This document shows positions 38,201 to 51,210 of a stretch of 64,000 nucleotides of DNA, in pieces (position 1 is the stretch's first letter; every line of letters starts with the position of its first letter). Location of the stretch: the NCBI GenBank assembly GCA_963678675.1, contig OY783196.1, positions 23,910,827-23,974,826 of the forward strand, written 5' to 3'. The notes under the pieces were generated by a model. That model ran no database searches and was not told the origin of the DNA. It saw nothing but the letters and a program-made list of their open reading frames with translations. The position numbers were made by a program, and so were the translations under genes. Origin of the DNA: Xiphydria camelus. Lineage: Eukaryota > Arthropoda > Insecta > Hymenoptera > Xiphydriidae.

Positions 38201-39659
38201 CAATTGAATATTTTACCTTACAGCACACGGAGTCCGTGCTTGCATAAGTAATCTACCTCGTGGATTACGATATTAAAGTATCCGTCCCCGGTGTATCGTT
38301 TGCCGCTTTACTAATTTCGATGGAGCACGACGCGAGTCGAGGGTTTCGATTCTACCGTTCCGCGTATATACAATATGTAATAACGCAAGTAACGCTACAC
38401 ACGGGCGGCACGTATGCCAATACATGTACACCTACATGTCTGTCGCGTTACAAACTGTTTGCCGTGCAATAGCAAGCACGCAATAATACAAACGAGCTTA
38501 TGCATTATCGTAGCATCCGTGATTATGTCGCGCGCGAACGATCTCGTGGAAAGTTACATAACGTAATGCTATTTCTATAAAGGCTATAATATGTATTTAT
38601 TGTATATTCCTTGTGGAAATTCGAGACGAATAGCTTGTTAAAAGAATTGAGGAGACGAATATTATTGAAGGATATTTCGTTTATCGGCTTCATTTTTTTT
38701 AGTTTCAAAGCACTCACACCCCTTTTCATAAGTATGTGTGCATCGTGTACAAATTATTTACTTCCACGTATGCTTCGAATGCAATAAAAAGTAAATCAGG
38801 ACGTGTTCATAAATTACGTAGCATTTCATTTCTTCATATTTCGGACTTTTCTTTCATTCCTAATAAACTTTAATGCACTGGACACAATCTCTACGCTAAG
38901 GAAGCGATTTATTTGTAGTTAATAAATATTTTTCTTAATATGGTGAAATAAACATTTTGCTGGGCCATGTAAATATTGGTTAATTCTTACGATATTTATT
39001 TAACACAATTAAATATTTCGAAGAAACCGCTCGAGTGAAATAGACATTCTAATAATTAATCTATATTCTCTCGTCCCAGCGAAATATTTATTTCGCCTAT
39101 TTAAAAATACATCAATCTATCAATAGGTTCTCTCGGTGAATCATTCTCTTACGTCACATTTCCTTCCCAGTTCAGCAATCGAACGAAATATGCGTACATC
39201 GTTCACTGAGGTGGTAAAAAGTACACGAGTCCTTACACAAGTACTTTCTCTCATCCTCCAACGACCTCATATTCCAACGAGAAATCTATTAGGCTCGAGA
39301 CGCCCAGTATACGCTTGCACGATATAGCTACACGTACGAACCTCAATCGATGAAGGGCCTACAGGGTGTATACATCTACAGCGCAGCCATATACCATACC
39401 GTATCGACTTATCTTCACTACTAATTCCCATGGAGGTAATGGAATAGTGTGTAGCGTCCATTAGAGCGTATTATTCATGGGCATAAACGTACGTACACGT
39501 TGGTATTAATTAATTATCGGTCGGTAGGATATTAGCAATTCGGCGTGACACTCGAGTAACGTTGCGTAACATTTGCTTTAGCTACCAAAACTGCGGTACA
39601 GGGCTGTAGGCAATTAAGGACGTTTTGCTGCCACCGGCGTGCTAAATTTCGGCAAAATT

Positions 39660-40360
39660 CGATCGTCGCGTGATTTAAGTACTAACGGAACGACGTACCG
39701 GAACTCGCGCAACGCAGCGCGGAAGTTTCGGAGAGCGGCGCGCCGACGTGCGACAACGAAAATGTGATGGAGCGATCCTTTTCTCTTCGGCGGGGGCAGC
39801 TTCCTCGGAGACAGTGACGCATGAGTTTTACATTAGCCACCGTCGGGCCCTCATTTTTTTGTACTCCCACGTCGAAATATCACCCAGCGGTATCACGGTA
39901 TAACTCGACTTTTAATGTCCTCCGAGATGCTCCGCGTTCACTGCGGCACGAGTTTCCGCGTCTGCCGGGAATATATTCCCCCTGTGCAAACCTCTTTCCG
40001 CAGCGCAGCGCACGAGAGACTCGTAAAGAAGACTCGACGTTTCGCGCAAAGACGCGGCAATCGAGGGAACGCCGACTCGTTACACTCGCCGTGACGAAGC
40101 TGACAACTATGTATCCTCGCCGAGTCTCGCGCGAATCCGTTTTAATAACTTCCTCGTTATATTCGCATCGTTTATCGCGGGGGATAAAAGTCGGTGGATC
40201 GAGAGAGTGGGAGTATGTGGGTGGCTTTTGCGAGAGAGAGAGAGAGAGAGAGAGAGAACGTAGAGGAATAAAAGAGAGCAAGACGGACGAGGCGATGGCA
40301 ATGCCTGATATCAATACTTTTCAAACAGAGCGCTTCCGTTTTTCCGCGTCGTAAAGCGCG
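39660..40360. other. GC-rich island with GA microsatellite
   Basis: About 700 bases of elevated CG. It ends in a GA repeat (40232-40257). Opposed open frames of 177 and 144 codons overlap almost fully and include the repeat translated as Glu-Arg, a sign of chance frames. Confidence 0.45.
40232..40257. repeat. GA dinucleotide microsatellite
   Basis: About 26 bases of GA. Confidence 0.88.
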
Positions 40361-41825
40361 AAATGTAAGATCGGTTAAGGGCCCTTTGTCAGTTCCAGGG
40401 ACTTTAAAAATTCGTAGAAGAAACTTCTCGCGCGATATCTGAGAATAATCTTGTCGTTGGTAAAATAGTGAAACTCAATGGCATAGTAACGCTGAAGAGT
40501 ATGTCATTCCTGAATATATGTATTAGGTTATTTAAATCAGGGAAAAAATTGATCGTTACGTCTATGACTGACTTCTAGCGCTCTGCTGCCGCATCATCTG
40601 CGCCCTGAGTAATAATGTTGTGTGATAACAAGATATCGCAATGAAATATATTGGAATAGTGCGCAACGAACCACACACAGGTCGGAAATTACCTCGCATT
40701 CTCCGTAAATATACAATATGTCTACTCTCTCTAGCTGAAAGTTCTGGCGCCTGTCAAATCGATTTCAAACATTCTCAGTCGTGACAGTTATCGGCTCCAA
40801 TTTTTATAATCAATAAATTAATAAATTTGTAGTCATAATACTCAATGAAAACCTATTTCCGACCTTTAAGAAATCATGCCTACGAGCCCGGTCTCGTTTC
40901 AATTGGCCCAGTTGTAAAATTGTTCCGGTTATTGACACCCAATCAAGATAAATCTAAAGTTTATGTCAATATGCACGTTATTTATTTTTCAACCAACATT
41001 TGTACGGAGTTTAAGACCTACCAGCAGTTTATTCATGTTACGATAACAAACTGCAAACAAAATAAAAACAATATTGCAACGTCTTGAAAAATTCACCACT
41101 GGGTAACACATCGCCTTTGTTTTTAATAACGGCCGCAATTCGTAATTAATTAATTAAATAATTCATTCGTGAGTAAGGCTCGAAATGCTCGAAATAGCCG
41201 GCGGATAAAATATGACCAAAAGCGTTACTTTCTTCAATTCTGGTTTTATTTTAAAATTGTGCATTACAAAACAGTTTTACAATTACATTTCAGCCTAGAA
41301 AAAATATAAGGCAGCAGTAACTTTACAGTTCATTTAATAATTGATATTTTTGTGGATGGGCCAAGTGAAGCGGGACGGGCTCGTACGTGGTTTCGAAATT
41401 ACTTTACTGCAAAAAAATCATTAGAAATTAACTGAGAACTTTTCGCGAACTTTTTTTAATACTGCCAACCGCAATAACGTTGACAGAGGACCCTTAAAAG
41501 TGCCTTCTTATTTGAAACTTAAAGAGTGCATAAAGGAATTGTAGTAAGTTTATGCTTGAAAGGTTTTCGAAGATTAGCTGTTTTTTTGGGTCCAAATTAT
41601 TTTCTACTAGGAAAATCATTAAACGGTATAACTTTTAAGTACCTACCTACTCTATATTTTGTTTGAGAGTATTTTATAAATCTACCCAAGTAGTAGCCAA
41701 TCCGCAGAAAAATTTTTATGGTTAGCAGTTGAAAGCATGTAACTGCTTTGCGCAAAAGAATTGGATGAGAAAAAGCAAAAATATTCTATAGAATACTTTT
41801 GCGGTGTTTTTATCGTTACCCGATA

Positions 41826-42233
41826 CAGTCGAACCTCGATTATTCGAATTAATTGAAACCGGACCACGTTCGAATAATCGAACAAGTATTCGACAGCCTT
41901 GGACTAAAAAACTGAGAGCATAAATTTTATATCAAAATACTTTTTTATTCACTTAACAAACTTAAAATCACTAGATATTAGAATATAATTGGCAAACAAT
42001 AAAATTATAAGTTTTTAATTAATCACCCAAGTTTAAAGTAATCGTACATCTTTGGCTGTCATTTCTGGAGAATCAGCCATACCTACTAGACGTTGAACGA
42101 AAAGAGATAGCGTACTCGTTTCGCAAAAGTGACACAGTTAAAAAAAAGTCTAATTTAGTTCGGATACGGTGTAGAAGCGTTCGGATAATCGACGATTCGA
42201 ATAATCGGCATTCGGACAATCGAGATTCGATTG
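41826..42233. mobile_element. pogo-like non-autonomous element, 408 bp
   Basis: It begins CAGTCGAACCTCGATTATTC and ends with the complement of CAATCGAATCTCGATTGTCC, each next to TA. The ends, with repeated gattattcgaa phrases, are the pattern of pogo/Tigger elements. The centre is AT-rich with no transposase codons. Confidence 0.85.
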
Positions 42234-42857
42234 TATAATAAATACATTCAATGTGAGTTTACAAAAATATTTCTCCAGTCCGCACGACTCGCGTCTTTTC
42301 GCGGAGCGGATTTCGCCAGAAAAATCTCGCGGTGTACTATCGGGTGCTGATACCGTTTTAGTTAACCGGTGCTGCTGCTGCCGCGCTGCTAGTTGGAAGT
42401 AGTTCGGATGTGCCGTGGAGATGGGGTGAAGACGAAGGGGAAGGTGGTTGAGAAATGCCTCGATATATCAGCACTAAGCTGCTCTGTCAGACGCACTCAG
42501 ATATTATCCCGAATGGAGTTGATGGATGTGGAGAAACTCTTCTCTGCCAGCCATTCGATATATATCGTCCGACCTTCGTATTGTGCATGCAGGCCGAGGT
42601 TTCTCGGGTTTTGCATTAGCTTACAAAATGCAAGACACCTTTGCGGCTGCCGCAGCTGCGCGAGGTGAATACGTAATGAACCAGAGCAAACCCTTTCACG
42701 CGAATTAGAGAAACGTTTTGCGTGGGAAATTCTTAATTAATTGGACTACATATACAGCTTGGCGAGAATATTTTTTTGTTTATTTGAAGCGGTATAGAAA
42801 TTAGATGTTAAGGATCCAGTCTGAGTTGGATTTACTAGGAAAACCTCCATGTTTTTT
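42234..42857. other. Intronic stretch, nothing recognised
   Basis: Moderate GC; short open frames around 42393-42708 have no recognised domain. Confidence 0.4.
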
Positions 42858-43175
42858 CCTAGATTTCAGATCCATTCTCATCTCCAGGTAAAGAGTATTT
42901 CGCTGAAGCATCATGGTTTTTCTGATAAAGGAGACCTTCAAATTCTTACACTTGGTCTTAGTTTTGTTAATAAATATTTCTTTAATTGAAGCGTAACATC
43001 ACGAGAAGTCCCTAGCACTCTCTGAAATGAACAAATAATTAATTACGGACTTCACGTGGTCACCGTGAAAAACGGAGACCAAGTGTAACAATTTCATGAT
43101 CTCTTTTATCGGGACCATCACAGCCTATCAGTGAAATCATTTTTATTTGGAAATGAGAATAGATCTAAATTCTCA
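42858..43175. mobile_element. Palindromic MITE, about 318 bp
   Basis: agatccattctcatctcc (42869-42886) pairs with ggaaatgagaatagatct near 43148-43165, and gataaaggagacc through acacttggtct (42925-42960) pairs with 43075-43120. The loop is about 110 bases. Confidence 0.72.
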
Positions 43176-45639
43176 CTAAAGTCACCTGATGTTCATTATC
43201 CAGATAGACTTTGCATGTAAGAGTACCTATACCGTAAAACAGCGGCTTCACCAATTGGGACAGAATCCTATTTAGTTTACTTCGTTAATTTTTTAGATTA
43301 AACGAGAGTATTTTAATTTGTTTTCAGTGAATTTAGATTTTTATGAACGAATACACGTTTTTTCACTCCCGTAAGAATTGCTTGCCGGTTTATAGAACGA
43401 TTAAAGTAACTCTAAAGGGACTTTTGTAAGAAAAACAAGTCATCGTAGTCAACATTTTGGATTAACCCCCATTTCCCTCGAACTTGCGCGTAAGTAGAAC
43501 ATCGCTTTAAATATTTCTATAAGAAGATCTCTCGTCCCTCGCGTTTTCACGTATTAAACTCGACCCATAACTCATGTCGCCTTTCAACCCAAGGCACAGT
43601 GCCTCGGTATGCAATAACCCTAGGACGACGTATCCTTCCCAATCGGGATCACTTTCATTCGCGTAGGTGTAACGATGAGAGTAGGCGGGAAAGAAATGGT
43701 TGTTGTTTACGAAAATGCTTTGTGGTGCCGCGCGGGCGGGTCGCGCGATAAATAGGTGTCACGGAAGCAAGAAATTGCATAGATTAAACAAGGTTCTTGA
43801 GCCGTAATTAAGCCTCTCCCCCGCATTAATGAGATGCCGGGCGTGCTTTGACAAATAGTGCCGATGGGAATGCGAAGCGTTCGGAAGCTTCCGTGTTGTT
43901 ACTACTATCATCTCTTCTGCTCGTGTCTCCGAAACTGACGAGTTATGCGGGCAGTTCTCAGTTTCGATGAATCCGGTGAAGGAGAAGAATTTTTAGTAAA
44001 TCCTTCTCGCGTTCGCGAGAAATCAACGTCGGGGGAAGGGAAGAGGTGGGATGAAAGGGACATAGCAATTATCTAAAAGTCTAAGGATCTGTCCATAATA
44101 AAAGCACTATGGTTTCGTAGTAACAATAATACATACCCAATCATGCTTAACTTGAAGCCGCTGTCGTTTCGGAATTGGCAGTGATACACGATTGAAATTT
44201 CTAGTACTGCAATGTAAAATGTTCAATGCTGTTCCAAATCGTTTTCTGAAGTACTGTTATTATTGATTGATATCTTTATTACTGTATTTAGACAAAAATA
44301 CTTATTCAAGAACGATAACGCGAAATGCTGAGTACCTTTTGTTTGATATTTTAACTTTAGAGATTGGGTTTCCAATGTTGTTGTCATATTTATGAATGGG
44401 ACACAGGAACAATTTAAGAAGAATGTTCCCCTACAAATCATTTTAAGACCTCAGCAATAATGTGTTAAGGAGTGCATACTAAGCTGGTCAGAAAACTAGC
44501 ATATCGCAGTACGTTGTGGAACTTAAAGAAAGCTCGTCTGCTTCATGGAAAGCAAAAAAGAGTCTAGCTCAGATTGGCTCAAGGGATTTCTAAAAATAAA
44601 TCTTTCATTATCTGAATAAGTTTTAATGAGCACAATGTTCACCATTTTTTTGATAATTTAGAAAAACGTTATGAACAATATAAGCTTTATTAGACTGTCC
44701 CTGCCAATACGACCGATTTACGAAAGGGACGAAAAGCACTTTTTTAAGAACATAAAAATAAGACAAGTAAATATAGTGAAAACTTTATTATTAACACGTG
44801 TCGTTATCGTTAGATAAGCAACCTTTCTAATGTCGTCAACTAGAACTAGAATAGCTCTTTAGGTTACCTGCTATATTGTCTTATAAGAAAAAATGTCCCT
44901 TTTATCCCACCTTTCCCCTATTGGACTTGTTTCGTCGTTTATCGAGACTTGAACGAATCGACTCCTATAATATAATAACGTTTTTAAGTTCTCGAACTAA
45001 AGTCGAGCGAACGACCGAGTTTCAAAACACTCATTTCCACCCGAACGAGAAGCTTCTTGGGAACATCCGCCGTGTTCCGATCGCTAGAAACTCCACGCGG
45101 ATATTCCTTCGTTCTAACCTTCGTTTTCGTTCGTTAAAGAAATTTCTCACGCTCCATCGAGTATCGATATTTGGTGTGCTCTCGAGTTTTCTTAAAACGT
45201 TCTTCTCTAAAAGTCAAACGTCTATTTAAGACACGTTCGCAACTTCTCTGCCGAACTTTTCAACTTTTACGTCAGACATTTTTGGTTTCGCGAGGAAACT
45301 GCAGTCTTCCTAGTTCGTTCTAGATACGTATTACTAGAGATCGTGCACGTACACGGAAGCCTCGCTTTGCAAGAGTCGATCTAATGTATTATTTAACAGT
45401 GATTTGGCAAGATTTCAATTCGTGATATCCGACAGTTTATTTAAAAATGAATTACATATGTAATGTGTAACATGTGTCGTGTCTGCTGGTAGGATGATAT
45501 ATTTGCAACTTAAATAAAAATCTTCCTCATCTTACACTGTAAACAAATTTGTATTTTTAACATACTTTGGTATAAAGCTGTTTTCCAACACGTGATTATG
45601 AAAATCAATATACTCCTTAATAAATTATGAAAATGAATA

Positions 45640-45760
45640 TACTTCCTTATGAAATTTCCCTTATAAATTTCCTAAAGAAGTCAATAAATTGTAATAATCC
45701 AGTACTGGGTAAAAGCTTTATTTACCTACAATAATATTATATTTAATATACATTTTTTTA
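45640..45760. repeat. Dispersed AT-rich repeat, copy 1
   Basis: Similar to 53145-53245: both contain aa-tac-tactgg-taa-agct-tatttac in order, followed by att-tatattacatttttt. Divergence is high, so confidence is limited. Confidence 0.5.
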
Positions 45761-46225
45761 CGATGTAGTTTTGATGAAGATAATATTTTATGATTACATC
45801 AAATAGAATTCTTTTTGGTTCCATCGATGTTGTCCAAGTTTCTGGCTACTCTCCCAACAACTCGTTTAATAAATTTCGTAATAAACCAGTTATTAATTGA
45901 CTCGGAACCTCGATAACGGTTCGTTAAATTTCGTAGAATGAAGTAAAACTTTCCTCTGATCCTCGAAAACAAAATAGATAAATTTCCGACGCGTCAAGCA
46001 GAAACAATTTCTCCGGAACAAACTCATTATTCGATCTAACAAGCTTTCAGGTTTGCGCAATGTTGAAAGTAATTCCTTTACGTCGTAATCAATGAACTGT
46101 GTATATGATCATATTCGAAGCTGCTGCGAGAGGTCCGCCGATTCGATTAAACCTCGTTGAAGCATCGCGCGCGTCTTTCTCGGGAATGTAGGAAAATCAG
46201 AATTGCGCAGAATCTTTTGATATCT

Positions 46226-46240
46226 CCCCCCCCCCCCCCC
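46226..46240. repeat. Poly-C tract, 15 bases
   Basis: Second C homopolymer in the intron; its exact length may be an assembly estimate. Confidence 0.9.
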
Positions 46241-48074
46241 ATTTAACGTGAGAGAACACAGAAAAGAGATAACAAATTTTTACGAAGGGATAAATATATC
46301 AGAAACACGCGTTATTAGCAATAAAAAAGTAATTATCGCATCGCCGCAGCGCTGCACTCGTTGCATTTCAAGCCGTTTTCAATACCTACCTCAAATTCGA
46401 GCGCACTTCGTTCTCACATTCCATGACGAATTCCTCTGCAACAATTTCTTGCTCCGCCTCGAATAATTTCTGCGTTGCCCTGAATTTCCTATAAAAGAGT
46501 TTCCTGTAAAAATATTCTTATTTTTAAATTTGATTTATAATCCGTATACATGTTCAATATTACGCGAAAAAGATGTCCCAGTAAATAATTATTCGCAAAA
46601 TTATAAGTGCGTTTCTCTCTACGACATTCTCACGTCATCGAAACACCAGAAATTTTTCGCCGACCAACGAGCGCGAGAGAGATAGACTTAGAGAATAATG
46701 GCGTGGCTACCTTTTTAAATGTCGTTTTCCAGCGTAACTGCAAAAGGCATATGAGATTCCGCCGCTCCAGTTTGGCATAAAGATTTAGCGGACAGAATTT
46801 TACTTTTTGTAGTCTTCTTGTTTTTTTAACGATTTTTTGACAATGAGTTATTAATGTGTAGAATTATTTTAGATTAGAAAGGTGTATGACCATCGTAGTT
46901 GGTATTCGTTTATTATTATATGTATGAAATGTCAACACCGAACACCGCCGCGATTAAATGAATTTAATGTTCCTTTCACCATGTTACCCCAAATATGGGG
47001 CAAGTGTGTGCAAAACGACTGAGTCTCATTATGTATCTATAACTCATTAAGTTGTAGACAAATGCTTGTTCTTCGAATTTAAATATTTAAACAGACAGCT
47101 ATTGATAATATTATAAAACAATATAAATAAAACCACGCCTCCTTTTCATTTTTACACAGATAGAGTATATTGTATATGAAAGTGCGTACACTTGCCCCAA
47201 CCGACTCTGAGGGTGAAAATGAGAAATGAAAAAATACAGGGTAAATAATTTTGTCAAAATTTTTCGAATTTGCAACCAAGAAAAAGGGTAAACCAAATTT
47301 TACTCCATAGGTACTACGCGACAAAACTCGCTCTCGATACACCGAAAGCGTCAGAGCCGCGGATGCCGTGTACTATCGCCCTTATCAACTGCCGTGACGC
47401 GCGAGAGTATACTCGAAACCTCTCCCCAACTTTGCTCCGCCACCTCGCAGCCTCTCCTTCAAAAGCATTGCCAAGCCGGCACTTTCTTCGAGAGCCTTTC
47501 TCTCTTTAAGGGCGAGAAATTCTCATCTCGGGGATCAATCATCGCGCCGAGTATATAGAGGCGCCTCTCGAGCGAAATCCGTTATCCGATGGAATCGGCT
47601 GCTAGATGCTGACGAAAAGCGATTGCAAACTCGTCGAATTAAATCGCGTCTTACGATGACTATGTCGTGTCTTAATGACTTTCGCTGTACTGGGAAACGT
47701 TAGACGTCGTGTCACATGCTTTCGTCCGCGCATGGGACGCGCCTTGATTGCGCAAACTATTTTAATTAACTAGAACAGAGTTGCAGTCGAGAGTTTTGAC
47801 GACTAATTGTAAGTTCTCGCTATACATGATGCACCTACCGACGTCACTCAACCTTTCCAAGTATGATTTTGATGAAGAACGTGCGCGTCCTTTCACTCGG
47901 ATTTCATTTACTACCTTATACCTCAGGTATATCCCACCCCTAATGTCTTTAACTGCTTCGCGAAGTCGGGTAAAGTGCTTTATCGTATTATTACGCAATA
48001 ATGTCTCATCTTTGCACTCATTTTTTCCGGATATCCCGCGGTTTGGTGTTTCAGAATCTCAACGCGAATGCATA

Positions 48075-48318
48075 CAGTAGGACCTCCCTAATTTCAACCT
48101 CCCTTGAGTAGTTCTCCGCCGAGGGGAGAAGTAGTGTCCCCACCATTCCTCAGTCCCGTCATTCCCTTTCCAACGCATATCGAAGAGAGAGAACGGACAT
48201 GCGCGCGTCTTCCCTTTCTCCTTCTACTCCTGTAGAGTGGGGGGAGCCGTTTTGGTCCCCAGCCTCTCTAACTTTGAGGAATTCAGCTTGGTGCGTCAAA
48301 GTTAGGCAGGTCCGACTG
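48075..48318. mobile_element. pogo-like non-autonomous element, 244 bp
   Basis: It starts CAGTAGGACCTCCCTAA and ends with the complement of CAGTCGGACCTGCCTAA, flanked by TA on both sides (48073-48074, 48319-48320). The CAGT-GGACCT ends fit the pogo/Tigger group. The interior is GC-rich with no transposase. Confidence 0.83.
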
Positions 48319-48511
48319 TATTTAGTCTCGATTGAAAAAATGAGCGCCTCTCACCACGTTATATCCATTTTTAAGGGGCTTGCATGCACGCAATTTTCTG
48401 TAAGTCGTAATGTAAACGTATAGGTACTATACACATTACTATCGATCAATTAGAATTCCCGTCTACTTTTACGTTACGGCTTGCCGATTACCACACGGTA
48501 AAAGAATTTAC

Positions 48512-48612
48512 GATATGAAACTATATAGATCACTTTTAGTGCTAGATAACAGTTACATAAGACTGAATGGCAGATGTGGTATAATATATGGGTCTAAATC
48601 GGTGTAATGGTG
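48512..48612. mobile_element. Small hairpin repeat, copy 2
   Basis: Same core as 24636-24733: tatatagatcactttt, tagataacag and aagactgaatg in order. The terminal pairing is weaker here because of substitutions. Confidence 0.65.
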
Positions 48613-48939
48613 TCAACAAATAACACCACTTTTTTTTACTATGTACCTACGGACTTACCTTGTGGGTTGCGGAAATTTATGTGGGGCATCGTTCAGTAGT
48701 TTTCCTGATAAGGTACTCTATGGTTACTCCAACCTGTTTGTTTATTGCCGTCACAACTAATAGGATTCTAATTCTTGATTTTACGGCCTTATCGAAACAA
48801 GAGAAAACGACTAGTAACTATGGAGAAGCTTTCAAGTCCGTAACTGTAACTAGAACTTCTACATCAAAGCGGATACAGTGACTCTTTGAAGTTCGGCAGA
48901 GTTCATACACGATTGAGTCAATTTGCGCCGCTATGCATT

Positions 48940-50128
48940 TCTCTCTTTTACCCACGTGGTTTTCCGCCTCGTCGGATTTTGCTGCGCATCCATTCGAATA
49001 TAAACAGGATTTCGCGATAAATCCACGTACCGCCGTTCGAACGGAAGCGCGCCCTCGACTGTACCCATGTACGTCTCGTCCGCGTAGATAAAGTTGCGTC
49101 TTGAGATCCCCGGAGTAATCGCGCCTCCTGAAAAATGTATCCATATACGTCTTTCGGCCGGAAAGCTAAGAGCACGAAGCACGCGCGCGCTACTGGCGAA
49201 ACGCGAGGCTGCGCCGCTGCCGTGGCAAAACGTATATTTTCTGGAGAATATTCCCGAGCATTCCGCGCGAATCGTACCCGCGCCCTCCCGCGGAGATCCG
49301 AGTACCGCATTTTTTCTTCGCTCTTTACGACATTCCTCTACGATCCAACAAAAACTCGCCATTCGCGATCGGCGACTCGTGTGGTCTTTCTAAAGTTTCG
49401 CGTTCCACCGCGCGTCGAACGACACCTCGTAAAACCTCTCCCAAGGAGGTATTAGAAATCGAACGACTCTCTCGAAGCAATGTATACCGCCCCCAGAAGA
49501 AATATCAATCAATCGTAACGTAAATCGCATCTGGGTCACGCGACGGCGGACGCGCGTCGTCGTTCGATCGGTATAAGCCGCGTATAAGAATCGAAGGGGT
49601 CGGCGGAACCGACGAACGAAGTTATCCATCTACGGTCAGCTTTCATCCCGACGATAATGCTCCGTTACCAGTGTCATCGACCGTCGTCCCCCGCTGCTAA
49701 CGAGGTTATCCTCGGTTCGACGTCGTCGCTGGAGAAGCCAAATTGATTGGCCCAATTCGCGCAGCGCTACTCGCGATCGCGAATATGTCTCTTCCGGTCG
49801 ATCGGGCAAAGTAGTTTCGCGTACGTGTATAAAGGAGATCGCCGCGACTATTGATGTGGGAGATGAACCCCCTTAGCCGCTCGGCCACGTCTAGCACTCC
49901 CAGCGTCCTTTCGCTCCCGCTCCGCATTATCCACCACAGTGTATATAGGTACGCGGTCTTCGATCTCTCCGGCTCTCTATTCTCCTACCCTCTTGACCTC
50001 CCTTCCTTTTCGTCGCGTTTCTCTTTCTCTCTATCCGGCTAGCTTTCTCTCTCTTCTTTGGCGGAGCTTTTCCTCGACGAACTCAGTCGCGTTCGGGAGG
50101 ACATGACCGTCCCTGTCGCGCGAGAGTG
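48940..50128. other. GC-rich island, largest in the window
   Basis: About 1.2 kb rich in CG with Arg-rich open frames on both strands (for example 48931-49362 minus and 49135-49455 plus). None resembles a known protein. It could mark a promoter or enhancer inside the giant intron. Confidence 0.5.
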
Positions 50129-50298
50129 TGAATCACGACTTGCCTCGCGCGGAGGAATCGAGCTATTCGACGTTACGCTTCCGTGATCCTTTTTCTTTGT
50201 ACCATTTTCTCTTGCCACTTGCACTTAATTTTTCTCCGGTTTTCAAATTACGACAAGGGACTTTTGCGAGTGTCGGCTTTCATTCGAGATAGAAGTAT
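50129..50298. repeat. Direct repeat A1, about 170 bp
   Basis: It matches 51211-51372 in the same orientation, 1082 bases away: gaatcacgact-gcctcg, ggaggaatcgagctatt, and a stretch of about 50 identical bases from gatcctttttctttgtacc on. Confidence 0.85.
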
Positions 50299-50462
50299 AT
50301 CTGTACTTCAGAGCCAGACTATGTTAAGTTCATTTTTGCCGAAAATGGGGTTTATATGTTAAATAATAATATTAATATATTTAATTAATATTTTTAACTC
50401 AATTATCTCAAAGCTACCTTTTTGGACTTAACATAATCTGGCTCTGAGAGGTACAGATATAG
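50296..50462. mobile_element. Small palindromic MITE, about 165 bp
   Basis: tatatctgtacttcagagcc (50296) pairs with the complement ending at about 50461, and the pairing continues through agactatgttaagt-ca. The loop is an AT-rich stretch of about 90 bases. Confidence 0.78.
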
Positions 50463-51120
50463 TTCCCGGTAATAACTATGCGTATTGGAAAAGCGCGCAG
50501 TAGTACAAGTCACGATTGTGTCAGCCAACTCAATTTACTCTCGCGACGTGCGTGTATAGGCATATACAGGGTGTCCCGTCATGTAATGTCCATACTGAAT
50601 TTACGTGTTCCTGTGGTTAATCTGAACCGAAAAGTCTTAATACACAAGGGATCTATAAGTTACCGTGTGTAGGTAAAAAAATGAAATGACATAATACTAA
50701 TAAGTAAAGCAGCTGTATTTTTCATTAAACAATAATTGAAATAAAATCCAATCATCTCACATATTGTTCGAAATGACCAGCTTGATGATCAATACATAAC
50801 TATGCTCTTTGAGAAATCGTTGTTGCGGATCGTAAAAGGATTTCATGGTCGTTATACGAAACACACGCATGGTGGCTTTTGGGACCCTTGTATATTAAGA
50901 CTTTTCGGTCCAGATTGACCCCAGGAACACGTAAATTCAGTATGGACATTACATGACGGGACACCCTGTATATTGGAGTTATATTTAGTACCGCGTTTAG
51001 AGTTGACGAGAGAGAGCTTTAAATTATGAGATTATAGACGATTTTATCATATGGGTGATCCTAAGAACGGACGTACAGTAAATGCAGCTGCCAGCTTCTA
51101 TTCTTAGGTTCATTCAGTAG
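50463..51120. repeat. Dispersed 255-bp repeat, copy split by MITE E2
   Basis: The pieces 50463-50564 and 50971-51120 match the intact copy at 32668-32922. The break falls at a TA, exactly where element E copy 2 sits. Confidence 0.78.
50567..50968 (-). mobile_element. Tc1/mariner-type MITE E, copy 2, 402 bp
   Basis: Same CAGGGTGTCCCGTCATG ends and interior as 14211-14602, with TA on each side (50565-50566, 50969-50970). It keeps the same minus-strand transposase tail with HQAGHFEQYVR. It differs from copy 1 by scattered substitutions and a few short indels. Confidence 0.9.
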
Positions 51121-51210
51121 TATTTATTGTTTCTAGGTACCTAAAGTAGGATGTTCCGATCATCCCTCAAATTATGCGGATCCACACATCTTACGAATTG
51201 AAATAGGATC

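Larger units (their letters stand above)
32923..41825. other. Long intronic stretch with two GC islands
   Basis: No transposon pair or gene recognised apart from the poly-C run, GC islands, hairpin and microsatellite listed separately. Confidence 0.45.
43176..48074. other. Intronic stretch with minor repeats and a GC island
   Basis: It contains the repeat at 45640-45760, a 15-base poly-C run at 46226-46240, a weak inverted pair around tggggcaagtg (46994-47007 and 47185-47201) and a GC-rich patch at 47330-47780. No gene recognised. Confidence 0.45.

Noticed and set aside
39361..39375. A lone acagggtgtatac phrase like the ends of elements E and F
   Set aside because: No inverted partner was found within several hundred bases.
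39821..40354. Opposed open frames of 177 and 144 codons
   Set aside because: They overlap almost completely, translate a GA/CT microsatellite, and resemble no family.
46983..47201. Inverted tggggcaagtg phrases
   Set aside because: Only about 15-18 bases pair and no target duplication is visible, so it is too weak to list as an element.
48931..49455. Arg-rich open frames on both strands
   Set aside because: Chance frames in the GC-rich island; no domain or start context.
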